Assembly: GCA_019745565.1 (NCBI GenBank)
Contig: JAIESW010000079.1
Coordinates: forward strand, 18,237-82,236
DNA from: Burkholderiales bacterium
GTDB taxonomy: Bacteria > Pseudomonadota > Gammaproteobacteria > Burkholderiales > Ga0077523
Direction of reading: 5' to 3'
DNA: 64,000 nt
Shown piece after piece: positions 7,809 through 15,263 of this stretch; within the stretch, counting starts at the first letter, position 1, and the number at the start of each line of letters is the position of its first letter. The notes below the pieces were generated by a model, which was not told the DNA's origin, searched no databases, and saw only the letters and a list, made by a program, of their open reading frames with translations. The position numbers and the translations under genes were made by a program.

Positions 7809-8270
7809 CTACTCGGCTTCCACCACGATGTCGCACTTGAGCGAGTTGGCGATGAAGCATTCGGCGTGGGCGTCGTGGTGCAGGAACGCGATCTCGTCTT
7901 CGGTGGGTTGGGCCGCGCCGCCGAAGCTCACATTGGGCTGCAGCGTGATGCGGGAGAAGGCGAGCTTGCCGTCCGCGTTCTTCTCCATGACGCCGAAGGC
8001 GTCGTCCACGTAGCTGTCGACGACGAAGCCGCGCTTCGCGGCAAGCGAGAGGAACCAGAGCATGTGGCAGCTCGACGCGGAAGCGACCAGAGCCTCCTCC
8101 GGATCGACCGCTGCGGCGACCGACCAGGGCGCCGGCACGATGGACGGCGAGGCGGAGGCCGGAACGGTCACGCCGCCGTCGAACGACCATTCATGGCCGC
8201 GGCTGTAGCGGTTGTCCGAGAACGTGGCGCCGTTGCGGCTCCACGCGGTACGGGCGCTGTAGCGATGCAT
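7809..8270 (-). CDS. OsmC-family peroxiredoxin-like protein
   Basis: 153 residues. The segment DPEEALVASASSCHMLWFLSLAAKRG contains the first active-site Cys of the OsmC/Ohr fold, and HHDAHAECFIANSLKCDIVVEAE carries the second, as expected for the YhfA/OsmC branch. It would reduce organic hydroperoxides as a dimer in the cytoplasm. The ATG at 8270 follows a clear AGGAGA ribosome site, and the domain begins immediately. Confidence 0.9.
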   Translation of the reverse strand: MHRYSARTAWSRNGATFSDNRYSRGHEWSFDGGVTVPASASPSIVPAPWSVAAAVDPEEALVASASSCHMLWFLSLAAKRGFVVDSYVDDAFGVMEKNADGKLAFSRITLQPNVSFGGAAQPTEDEIAFLHHDAHAECFIANSLKCDIVVEAE

Positions 8271-8296
8271 TCTGGTCTCCTCCCGTTTTCCTGTCG

Positions 8297-8662
8297 TCAC
8301 CTTGCCGCCGGGATTTCCTCCAGCGAGTGGTAGATCTTCTTGCCGTGTTGACGTGCGAGCGCCACCATCTCGTCGGCGCCGGTGGACGGGCCGCCGATGC
8401 GGAGGCAGGCATCGCATTTTGCGACGAGGCGGCGCGAGATGGGATGAAAGATCTCGTCGTAGACGGGATCGCCGATGCCGGCGGAGCCCGCGTGCTCGAT
8501 GAGCGGCAGCGCGAACCACTCGCCCATGACCGGCAGATGACCGGCGCGGAAGAGCTTGAGCGACGTGTCGGTCATGGCCTCGACATTGCGGGCGATGAGG
8601 ACGGGGTCGTCGTTGGTGCCGGAGCGGTAGGGGCCGGCGACGAGAATCAAGAGGGGGTTCAC
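8297..8662 (-). CDS. DUF4406/nucleoside deoxyribosyltransferase-like protein
   Basis: 121 residues with a Rossmann-like opening LLILVAGPYRSGT, then a NVEAMTDTSLKLFRAGHLPVMGEWFALPL helix-strand block and KCDACLRIGGPSTGADEMVALARQHGKKIY. AGPYRS and GPSTGADEMV are typical of the DUF4406 and nucleoside 2-deoxyribosyltransferase-like superfamily, where the Ser-x-Gly-Ala-Asp turn binds a phosphate or nucleoside. The substrate is unknown. It is the first gene of the minus-strand run beyond a repeat cluster. Confidence 0.7.
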   Translation of the reverse strand: MNPLLILVAGPYRSGTNDDPVLIARNVEAMTDTSLKLFRAGHLPVMGEWFALPLIEHAGSAGIGDPVYDEIFHPISRRLVAKCDACLRIGGPSTGADEMVALARQHGKKIYHSLEEIPAAR

Positions 8663-8706
8663 GAACGATGTCTAGACCGGGTTGGAGCACGAACAATACC
8701 GCAGGC

Positions 8707-8797
8707 GCCCCCACCCTAACCCTCCCCCACTGAAAGTGGGGGAGGGGATGTACACCCCTTCCCCCAGCTTAGCTGGGGGAAGGTTGGGATGGGGGCC
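8707..8797. repeat. Hairpin doublet repeat (REP-like), copy 1
   Basis: A complete doublet: an outer CCCCCACCCTAA arm, hairpin CCTCCCCCACT-GAA-AGTGGGGGAGG, the linker GGATGTACACC, hairpin CCTTCCCCCAGCT/AGCTGGGGGAAGG, and the closing GGTTGGGATGGGGG arm. The whole unit is an imperfect palindrome. It fills the gap between the DUF4406 and TfoX genes. Confidence 0.88.
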
Positions 8798-8842
8798 ATT
8801 CTCCACTTCGACGATCAGCCTTTCCGATCGCCGCATTCCTCT

Positions 8843-8882
8843 CCTTCCTCGACCAACGGTGGGGGAAGGTCGGGATGGGGGC
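8843..8882. repeat. Degenerate half copy of the hairpin repeat
   Basis: Only the right-hand side GGTGGGGGAAGGTCGGGATGG remains clear; the left stem (CTTCCTCGACC) has decayed. It lies 45 bp from the full doublet and abuts the 3' end of the TfoX-domain gene. Confidence 0.6.
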
Positions 8883-8887
8883 AACGC

Positions 8888-9256
8888 CTACCTACGTCGA
8901 ACCCTTCTTCCTTTCGTCTTCCCCGCGCTTCTTACCGCAGCCTCGTAAGCCTTCCGTCCCCAATCCACCATCGCCCGCCGATCGTCCATCACCGACTCCG
9001 GCACCTGCCAGTACGACATCACCATCTCCTTGTCGGGGAACGGCTTGAACTGCCCGGTACCGGCAGCTTCGTAGTCGGCCCGGTTGCCCTCGTCCACCTT
9101 GAACCACAGCGTGTCGTCCTGGATCAGTCCCGTCGGCATCTCGTCCACGTAGATGCACCACCCGCCGAACATGCGTTTCGGCCGGATGGTCCCGAGCGGT
9201 CCGAGCAGCTCGCATACGTGCTCCACGAAATCATCGTAGCGGTGATTCAGCTTCAT
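8888..9256 (-). CDS. TfoX N-terminal domain protein
   Basis: 122 residues matching the stand-alone TfoX N-terminal domain: a LGPLGTIRPKRMFGGWCIY segment with the conserved R-x-MFGG, followed by LIQDDTLWFKVDEGNRADYEA and FKPFPDKEMVMSYWQVPESV. The domain is named after the Haemophilus competence regulator, but stand-alone proteins of this type are not shown to regulate competence. The basic C-terminus (KTKGRRVRRR) may contact nucleic acid. The ATG overlaps the stop of the PPC gene by 4 bp. Confidence 0.85.
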   Translation of the reverse strand: MKLNHRYDDFVEHVCELLGPLGTIRPKRMFGGWCIYVDEMPTGLIQDDTLWFKVDEGNRADYEAAGTGQFKPFPDKEMVMSYWQVPESVMDDRRAMVDWGRKAYEAAVRSAGKTKGRRVRRR

Positions 9257-9678
9257 CGCCGCCGCCGCGTCGCCCGCAGTTCGCGATACCCGGTCGCGGC
9301 ATCGAACACGCGGCGCATGCGCCAGCCGGCCAGCTCCATCAGTGCCAGTTCGCATGTCGTGTGCACCTTGCAGCCAGGCATGAGATGCCCGCCGAGCGTC
9401 CTGCCGCCGGCGTCCGCGATCGAGAGATGCACGTGCAGCCCGTCGCACGAGACGGTGCCGGTGATCGACACGATCTCGAACGGCCCGGCGAGCTTCGTGC
9501 CTTCCGGCCGGCCGGCGAACCGCAGATTCGCTTGCGAGAGGCTGCCGACGCCCGACAGGATGACGGCGGCCTTCAGGCGCCGCTGTTTCGCGATGCGGAT
9601 GAGCGAATGCCGCAGGTCCTCGCCCGGACGCAGCCGAACCAGCGTGGCGCCGCAGTCAGACGAATTCCCGCAGCGCAT
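9253..9678 (-). CDS. PPC/DUF296 domain protein
   Basis: 141 residues. The pattern LRPGEDLRHSLIRIAKQRRLKAAVILSGVGSLSQANLRFAG is the opening of PPC (DUF296) domains, and the HVHLSIADAGGRTLGGHLMPGCKV block carries the His and Gly residues of the trimeric PPC fold. Bacterial single-domain members are of unknown function, although the name comes from plant AT-hook proteins. The gene overlaps the upstream hydrolase by about 20 bp and the downstream TfoX gene by ATGA. Confidence 0.85.
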   Translation of the reverse strand: MRCGNSSDCGATLVRLRPGEDLRHSLIRIAKQRRLKAAVILSGVGSLSQANLRFAGRPEGTKLAGPFEIVSITGTVSCDGLHVHLSIADAGGRTLGGHLMPGCKVHTTCELALMELAGWRMRRVFDAATGYRELRATRRRR

Positions 9679-10444
9679 CGAGCACTTCGTCGGGCTTCTC
9701 CGCCATCAGCGCATGTCCGGTTCCGGCGATCTCGACGACACGCTTGTCGGGCAGGGCGGCAGCGAGTTCCTTCGCGGCGCGCGGTGGTGTCATCACGTCG
9801 CGTTTGCCGACGATCAGCATGGCGGGCACCTTGACCTTGCCCGCGGCAGCGATGCCGTTCGCGTAATCGTTGCAGGCTTTGAAGTCGACATGCATGACGC
9901 CGGGTTTCTGGCGTTGCATGACCCGCAAGTTGCCGCCCATTACCCAGAAGCCCGGCCCGGGATTGCTCGGGTATTGCGCGTAGGCCGAGTGCGACCAGAT
10001 GTTCACCATGTCCTGGGCGAGCGGTTCGTCGTCGCGGGTGGCGTTGAGCAGTTCGTCGGAGACCTTCATGGGAAAGGCCGTACCCACCAGCACGATCCTG
10101 GCGATGCGGTCCGGGTAGCGCGCCGCGCACTCGACGGAGATGAGCGATCCCATGCTGTGCCCGACAAGCGTCGCGCGTTGCACCCCGGCCGCGTCGAGGA
10201 GGGCCACGACCCAGTCGGCGATGGCCTCGACGCTGTCGAGCGGCGGACCTTCGGAGCGGCCGTGGCCCGGCAGGTCCACGGCGAGCACGCCGCGCCCGTG
10301 ATGGGCGAGATAGCGGCTCTGAAGCGCCCAGACGCTGTGGTCGTGCTCGGCGCCGTGGATGAAGACGACGGTAGGGAGGGCGGGATCGAAGGTCTTGCCG
10401 CCGGTGTAGGCGTAGGCGAGCTTCTGGTTGACGGTCAGGTCCAT
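9656..10444 (-). CDS. Alpha/beta hydrolase
   Basis: 262 residues. The nucleophile elbow GHSMGS is at about residues 96-101 (Ser98), the oxyanion region is FIHGAEHD, the acid is probably the Asp in VGKRDVMTPP, and the His is in GTGHALMAEKPDE near the C-terminus. The substrate cannot be read from sequence. The ATG at 10444 is preferred because upstream codons would only translate the adjacent nonamer repeat arm. Confidence 0.9.
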   Translation of the reverse strand: MDLTVNQKLAYAYTGGKTFDPALPTVVFIHGAEHDHSVWALQSRYLAHHGRGVLAVDLPGHGRSEGPPLDSVEAIADWVVALLDAAGVQRATLVGHSMGSLISVECAARYPDRIARIVLVGTAFPMKVSDELLNATRDDEPLAQDMVNIWSHSAYAQYPSNPGPGFWVMGGNLRVMQRQKPGVMHVDFKACNDYANGIAAAGKVKVPAMLIVGKRDVMTPPRAAKELAAALPDKRVVEIAGTGHALMAEKPDEVLDALREFV

Positions 10445-10478
10445 GGGGTCACAGAGGGTGGCTGCTCGATTCGGAGAA

Positions 10479-10509
10479 AGGCGATCAACGCGGCGGACGC
10501 GGCGGAAAG
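10479..10509. repeat. Nonamer element copy B, left arm
   Basis: Reads GGCGATCAACGCGG followed by CGGACGCGGCGGAAAG: two nonamers with the same GGCGATCAA terminus and GGAAA inner end as copy C. It is the inverted partner of the arm at 11064-11101; the GxxExxY gene lies between them. Confidence 0.85.
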
Positions 10510-10579
10510 TCAAAGGCCATAAGCAACGGATTCGGGGCGCGCAAACCAGGCCTCCGTCGTCCGCGTGAGGCTGCGGTGG

Positions 10580-11057
10580 TCATAGGCGATAGACGATGCG
10601 CTTCACCGCATCGCGCATATGAACGACATTGAAATTCAGGAGCAAACCAAGACGGCTGCCGGTCAACTTCAAGTATGTCAGCACTTGGGCTCCATGGATG
10701 AGGAGCACCCGCTCGATCGATTTTGATTTCGACAATGAGATTGTCCGCGACGAGCAAGTCGACGCGAAAGCCGCCTTCCAGCTCTACTCCGTCGTACTGC
10801 ACCGGCAAGGCAACTTGCCTGCGGACGGGGATGCTCATCTTTGCGAGTTCGTGCACCAGACAGATTTCGTAGACGCTCTCTAGAAGCCCCGGGCCGAGCG
10901 TGGAATGCACTTGGAACGCTCCGTCGATCACACGGGTCGCTAAGTGGTCGAGTTCTGCCTTGGTGAGCGCTTCGCCGCTTCCGGATTGCACGATGGTCTC
11001 CACCTTGAGCATTCCTTCGGCTGATCCGGGAACCTGGATGTACGCCGGATCAATCAT
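10580..11057 (-). pseudogene. GxxExxY protein gene, frameshifted
   Basis: The first part contains the family motif GLLESVY inside TLGPGLLESVYEICL, then VALPVQYDGVELEGGFRVDLL and DNLIVEIK. At 10721-10724 a run of four T (AAAA on the coding strand) shifts the frame: removing one base restores KSIERVLLIHGAQVLTYLK, then LTGSRLGLLLNFNVVHMRD and AVKRIVYRL with a TGA at 10580-10582, the normal family ending. The uncorrected frame instead runs on into the flanking repeat. The rebuilt protein has about 158 residues; a start at 11012 is also possible. It may be an inactivated gene or an A-run slippage site. The GxxExxY family has unknown function and a nuclease-like core (D...EIK). Inverted nonamer arms flank it. 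Confidence 0.85.
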
Positions 11058-11063
11058 AAGGGG

Positions 11064-11101
11064 TTTTCCGCCGCGTCCGCCGCGTCCGCCGCGTTAATCG
11101 G
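11064..11101. repeat. Nonamer element copy B, right arm
   Basis: TTTTCC followed by three CGCCGCGTC-type nonamers and GTTAATCGG, the inverted counterpart of the arm at 10479-10509. It ends 7 bp before the most upstream GxxExxY start codon, so it may also carry or block that gene's promoter. Confidence 0.85.
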
Positions 11102-11197
11102 AAGTTCGACCCTCATCTGACATGCACGTGCAATTCGGCCGACGGCCCATCGGATCACCGGCACATTCACCGAGGTCCTCTGCGTTGAGAGCTGCAG

Positions 11198-12493
11198 TCA
11201 GGCCTTCTGAGACACTCGCAACGCCGCACCCAGGTCGTCCGTCAGATCCTGAGCATCCTCCAACCCGATCGACAGCCGGATCGTTCCCGGCCCGATCCCT
11301 GCCGCCAATAGCGCCGCGTCGTCCATCCGGAAGTGTGTCGTGCTCGCCGGATGGATCACCAGCGATTTCGCGTCGCCCACGTTCGCGAGGTGCGAGAAGA
11401 TCTTCACGGTCTCGATCAGCTTTCGTCCTGCGGGTCGACCGCCCTTGATCGTGAAGGTGAACACTGCTCCCGCGCCTTTCGGCAGGAGCTTCCGCGCCAA
11501 TGCGTGGTCCGCATGCGAGTCGAGTTCGGGATAGCTCACCGACTCCACGGCCGGGTGCTTCGTGAGAAACTCGACCACCTTGCGCGTGTTGGCCACGTGC
11601 CGTTCCATCCGGATCGGCAATGTCTCCAGCCCCTGGAGGATGTGGAACGCGGTGGTCGGCGCCATGCACGCGCCGAAGTCGCGCAGGCCTTCGCGCCGTG
11701 CCCGCAACGAGAACGCCCCGATCGTGGACTCCTCCTGGAAGTCCATCCCGTGGAACCCGTCGTAGGGCTCCGTCAGCTCCGGGAATTTGCCCGACGCCTC
11801 CCAGTCGAAGATCCCGCCGTCCACCAGCAGCCCGCCGATCGCGATGCCGTGGCCGCCGAGGAACTTGGTGGCCGAATGGTAGATCAGGTCGGCACCGTGG
11901 TCGAACGGCCGCAGCAGGTACGGCGTGGTGAACGTGGAGTCCACGAACAGCGGCAGCTTCGCCGCGTGAGCGATGCTCGCCACCTCGGGGATGTTCAGCA
12001 CGTCGAGGCCCGGATTTCCCAGCGTTTCGGCATAGAGCACCTTGGTGTTGGGCCGGATCGCCTTGCGCCAAGCATCGAGGTCACGCGGATCCACGAACGT
12101 GGTCTCGATGCCGAAGCGCGGCAGCGTGTAGTGCAACAGGTTGTGCGACCCGCCGTACAGCGACCGGCTCGCCACCACGTGCGAACCGGCGCCGGCGATG
12201 GTCGCGAGACCCAGATGCAGCGCCGCCTGGCCGCTGGCGGTGGCGAGCCCGGCCACACCGCCTTCCAGCGCCGCGATACGCTCCTCCAGCACCGCGTTGG
12301 TTGGATTGGAGATCCGCGAGTACACGTGACCGGCGCGCTCCATGTTGAAAAGCGCCGCGGCATGATCTGCATCACGGAAAACGTACGAAGTGGTCTGGTA
12401 GATTGGCGTCGCGCGCGCACCGGTGTGCGGATCGGGTTGCTGACCGGCGTGCAGGCTCAGCGTGTCGAAGTTGTAGTAGCGGGGGGCGGCCAT
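11198..12493 (-). CDS. metY: O-acetylhomoserine sulfhydrylase, PLP-dependent
   Basis: 431 residues of the Cys/Met metabolism PLP family. The N-terminus NFDTLSLHAGQQPDPHTGARA, the YSRISNPTNAVLEERIAALEGG block and the Schiff-base lysine in YHSATKFLGGHG (about K210) identify it. The long insert after the lysine (DWEASGKFPELTEPYDGFHG) is characteristic of O-acetylhomoserine aminocarboxypropyltransferase (MetY) rather than MetB or MetZ. It makes homocysteine from O-acetylhomoserine and sulfide in the cytoplasm. It is divergent from the FMN-binding protein gene with a 77-bp shared promoter region. Confidence 0.95.
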   Translation of the reverse strand: MAAPRYYNFDTLSLHAGQQPDPHTGARATPIYQTTSYVFRDADHAAALFNMERAGHVYSRISNPTNAVLEERIAALEGGVAGLATASGQAALHLGLATIAGAGSHVVASRSLYGGSHNLLHYTLPRFGIETTFVDPRDLDAWRKAIRPNTKVLYAETLGNPGLDVLNIPEVASIAHAAKLPLFVDSTFTTPYLLRPFDHGADLIYHSATKFLGGHGIAIGGLLVDGGIFDWEASGKFPELTEPYDGFHGMDFQEESTIGAFSLRARREGLRDFGACMAPTTAFHILQGLETLPIRMERHVANTRKVVEFLTKHPAVESVSYPELDSHADHALARKLLPKGAGAVFTFTIKGGRPAGRKLIETVKIFSHLANVGDAKSLVIHPASTTHFRMDDAALLAAGIGPGTIRLSIGLEDAQDLTDDLGAALRVSQKA

Positions 12494-12570
12494 GGATGGA
12501 GTCCTCGGTTGGATTGCGGGCGTGATTGTGCCTCGTGGGGCAGGCGCCGGTCACAGGGAAGGGGGAGGGG

Positions 12571-13107
12571 ATGAGTTTCGACGTGCGCTGGCTGGTGCCG
12601 GCGATGATCGTTGCGGCGGCGCAGCCGTGTGCTGCAGCGAAGTACATGAGCGTGGAGCAGGCGCGGGCGCTCATCTTTCCGACGGCCGACGAGTACGTGG
12701 TCAGACCGGTGCAGCTCACGCCCGAGCAGATGCGCGAGATCGACCAGGCGTCCGGCGTGCAGGGGCGCACCGCGCAGCCACCGGTCTGGCAGGCCCTGTC
12801 GAAGGGCAAGCCGGTCGGATGGTTCTTCGTCGATCAGGTGATCGGCAAACACGAACTCATCACCTATGCGCTCGGCATCAACGCCGACGGCAGCGTCCGC
12901 CAGATCGAGGTGATCGAATACCTGGAGGCCTACGGCTCGCAGGTGCGCTATCCGAACTGGCGCAACCAGTTCGTCGGCAAGACGGCGGACAACCTGCTGC
13001 GGCTGGACAGCGACATCGAGAACATCAGCGGTGCGACCTTGTCGGCGCGGCACCTGACGGAAGGGATCCGGCGGCTGCTATTCGTCCACAGGGCGGTGCT
13101 GAAATAG
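12571..13107 (+). CDS. Periplasmic FMN-binding domain protein
   Basis: 178 residues with an N-terminal signal-like segment (VRWLVPAMIVAAAQPCAAA) and an FMN-binding domain ending in IENISGATLSARHLTEGI. The Thr of SGAT (about T156) is the expected site of covalent FMN attachment by ApbE-type flavin transferases. The domain resembles those of NosR, RnfG and NqrC but stands alone here, so it probably shuttles electrons in the periplasm to an unknown partner. The ATG follows a very strong GGGGGAGGGG ribosome site, deciding the start over an upstream in-frame ATG. Confidence 0.88.
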   Translation: MSFDVRWLVPAMIVAAAQPCAAAKYMSVEQARALIFPTADEYVVRPVQLTPEQMREIDQASGVQGRTAQPPVWQALSKGKPVGWFFVDQVIGKHELITYALGINADGSVRQIEVIEYLEAYGSQVRYPNWRNQFVGKTADNLLRLDSDIENISGATLSARHLTEGIRRLLFVHRAVLK

Positions 13108-13120
13108 CGGGAGCTGGAAG

Positions 13121-13223
13121 AGCGATCAACGCGGCGGACGCGGCGGAAAACCTTGAGACCTGAACCCCAGGGCCTTCCTCTACAGGGTTTTGCCTTTCCG
13201 CCGCGTCCGCCGCGTTGATCGCC
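13121..13223. repeat. Inverted nonamer element, copy C
   Basis: The two arms, 13122-13149 and 13195-13222, are perfect 28-bp inverted complements (GCGATCAACGCGG...GGAAA and its reverse), each with two nonamers, separated by 45 bp. The element sits between two convergent genes and could act as a bidirectional terminator or a non-autonomous mobile palindrome. No T-run follows either arm. Confidence 0.88.
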
Positions 13224-13239
13224 TTTCCCTCGAAGGCTC

Positions 13240-14361
13240 CTAGTAGAAGGCGCCCCGAGCCGCAATAGGCCACACATCCTCCACCCGCTCGCCCCGGTAG
13301 CACACCAGCCAGTCGTACAGGTTGACCGTCGGATCGCAGTGCCCGGGGATCAGCTTCACTTTCGATGCGAGCGGCAGATCGAAAGGGGACGCCACCTGGA
13401 TCGTGCCGTGCTCGTCGGAGGCACGCAGGAAAGTCGCACCCGGAACCCCGGCTACCGACGGATTGCCCGAGTCCACCGAGTGCGCCTTCAGGCCGGCGTC
13501 CACCACGGCGCGAGTCGGCGTCGGCCGGCTCATCACGGTCGCCAGTACGAACAGGCTGTGGCGGAACGTCTGCACGGGTGTGCCGTCGGCTTCCAGATTG
13601 CGGCCGTAGTCCGCGTCCATGAAGATGTACGACCCGGGCTGGATCTCGTTGTAGATGCCGCTCGCCGCTTCGAGCAGATAAGTGCCGGTGCCGGCGCCGG
13701 TGACGATCTCGGCCTCGAGGCCATGCTTCTTCAGGGCCGCAAGCGTGTCCTTCACCTGGGCGACCGCACTCGTGATCGCGCTCTCGCGTTCGGCGGGCGT
13801 ACGCAGGTGCTGCGCGCCCCCGTGATAGGCGTGGATGCCGCGGAAGCGCAGTCCCGGCTTGCCGGCGATGTGGGCCGCCAGTACGGCCGCAGGTTCTCCA
13901 GGCAAGGTGCCGCACCGGCCCGCGCCCACGTCCACTTCCACCAGGACCTCGATGGATGCACCGGCGCCTCGCACCGCCGTCGCCAAGGCGTCCACCGCGT
14001 CCGGATGATCCGCGAGCACGCTGATGCGCGCGCGTTTCGCGAGCGCGGCGAGTTTCGCCAGCTTGCCCGCGCCCACCACCTCGTTGCTCACCATCACGTC
14101 GGTCACGCCGCCGTCCACCAGCGCTTCGGCCTCGGACACTTTCTGGCAGCACACGCCGACCGCGCCGCGCTGCATCTGGGCAAGCGCGATGCGCGGGCAC
14201 TTGTGGCTCTTCGCGTGGGGACGGATGCGCACCTCCCGACCGGCGAGCGTGCGGTCCAACGTGTCGAGGTTGTGCTCGAAGGCGTCGAGGTCCAGGAGCA
14301 GGGCCGGTGTGTCGACTTCGTCGAGCGACATGCCGGTGCGGGCGGGCGGGGGCAGGGTCAT
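13240..14361 (-). CDS. DSD1-family PLP enzyme (D-threonine aldolase/D-serine dehydratase-like)
   Basis: 373 residues. The N-terminal motif IRPHAKSHKCP carries the PLP lysine (about K51) of fold-type III amino-acid racemase-like enzymes. The C-terminal LIPGHCDPTVNLYDW carries the His-x-Asp metal site of D-threonine aldolase and eukaryotic-type D-serine dehydratase. It presumably degrades a D-beta-hydroxy amino acid; which one is not clear. A second start at MSLDEVDTPA ten residues in is equally plausible. The frame stays open upstream for another 139 codons but that stretch has no homology to this family. Confidence 0.9.
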   Translation of the reverse strand: MTLPPPARTGMSLDEVDTPALLLDLDAFEHNLDTLDRTLAGREVRIRPHAKSHKCPRIALAQMQRGAVGVCCQKVSEAEALVDGGVTDVMVSNEVVGAGKLAKLAALAKRARISVLADHPDAVDALATAVRGAGASIEVLVEVDVGAGRCGTLPGEPAAVLAAHIAGKPGLRFRGIHAYHGGAQHLRTPAERESAITSAVAQVKDTLAALKKHGLEAEIVTGAGTGTYLLEAASGIYNEIQPGSYIFMDADYGRNLEADGTPVQTFRHSLFVLATVMSRPTPTRAVVDAGLKAHSVDSGNPSVAGVPGATFLRASDEHGTIQVASPFDLPLASKVKLIPGHCDPTVNLYDWLVCYRGERVEDVWPIAARGAFY

Positions 14362-14369
14362 GGGGCCGT

Positions 14370-14534
14370 TCAATGAAGGAGAAGGGAGACGCTTTCGGAC
14401 CACAGCGACGCGGCGACGATCAGTCCCGCGAGCAGCATCGCGGCACCCGCGAACGTGCGCATGGTGTAAGCGGGGAACAGATCCCGGGGCTGCAGGTTGG
14501 AGATCACGAACGCGTTCGAATCGGAAGGCGCCAT
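14370..14534 (-). CDS. Possible 54-residue membrane protein
   Basis: Starts MAPSDSNAFVISNLQPRDLF and ends with one hydrophobic helix (FAGAAMLLAGLIVAASLW) plus a short tail. It is 8 bp upstream of the DSD1 gene and could be cotranslated. No family recognised; the call rests on the helix and spacing only. Confidence 0.35.
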   Translation of the reverse strand: MAPSDSNAFVISNLQPRDLFPAYTMRTFAGAAMLLAGLIVAASLWSESVSLLLH

Positions 14535-14823
14535 GATGACATGCGTTTCGCCGGGCGGGGGTCGGCGCCCCGCGCGGCGCGCTTCCACCTGCGCGGATGC
14601 GATAGCTGCGGACGAATCTCGTTGCGCCCGCCGCTGCCACGGCAACGGCCAGGACGAAGGTGGTGCCGATGCACCAGGGGCCGGGTACGCCGCTCAGCCA
14701 GAGGCCGGCGACCACGACGCTGCAGACCAGCAGGAGCTGCGTGTCGAGGGCTGGTGCGGGCGGGCGGAGGTACGCCATCGCCGGAGACTGGGTCGGGCGA
14801 TGCGTCCGGTCCTTGTCGCAGTG
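14535..14823 (-). other. Stretch with a possible small membrane ORF
   Basis: From the ATG at 14778 the minus strand encodes two hydrophobic segments (LLLVCSVVVAGLWLSGVPG and IGTTFVLAVAVAAAGA) followed by a basic low-complexity tail that never stops before the DSD1 start. The first 55 codons look like a real membrane protein; the tail may reflect a frameshift into the 54-residue reading frame downstream. No other feature is seen here. Confidence 0.3.
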
Positions 14824-15138
14824 CTACTTCGGTTTGCGCCCGGTCTCGCAGTCGGTCTTCAGCACTGCCCCCGCACTTTGCACGCCCAGGTTGCGCCCGA
14901 GGTTGCCGTAGAGGATCTCGACGACGTCGGTCAGGTTCCGCTTCTCGACCGGATCGCCGTAGGTGCGGGTGTCGAGCGCGGCCAGCGCATCTTCCTTGGA
15001 GCGCCCGCTTTTCTTGGCGGCCATGACTTCCGAGGCGAATGCGCCGATGTCGTCGCACGTCATCGTGCCGAGCGGATAGTCGGCGGCCGCCGCGGTCAGG
15101 GTGAAGGCGCACAACAGCACGCCGAAGGTGAATCGCAT
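14824..15138 (-). CDS. Small secreted protein, unknown function
   Basis: 104 residues with a clear signal peptide (MRFTFGVLLCAFTLTAAAA) and a mature part holding two Cys (MTCDDIG and LKTDCETG) that could form a disulfide. The middle, AKKSGRSKEDALAALDTRTYGDPVEKRNLTDVVEILYG, is helical. The pattern resembles small periplasmic HdeA-like or hypothetical proteins, but no family can be assigned. The start at 15138 is set by the signal peptide. Confidence 0.6.
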   Translation of the reverse strand: MRFTFGVLLCAFTLTAAAADYPLGTMTCDDIGAFASEVMAAKKSGRSKEDALAALDTRTYGDPVEKRNLTDVVEILYGNLGRNLGVQSAGAVLKTDCETGRKPK

Positions 15139-15263
15139 GGGACGTCCTCTCGATCCGGGTTTCGGTGCCGGCCGCGTAGAATACGATCCGGCTTCACAGG
15201 GAGGCGCATTGTAGGGATGCCGCGCGATTCCCGTCACGAGCCCTTTGCCCGATTCGCGTCCGC

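Noticed and set aside
11041..11100. Pro-Pro-Arg runs as protein motifs
   Set aside because: They are translations of the nonamer repeat arms, not conserved protein sequence.
12494..12570. Riboswitch upstream of metY
   Set aside because: The leader is only 77 bp shared with a divergent gene, and no SAM or SAH riboswitch core could be recognised.
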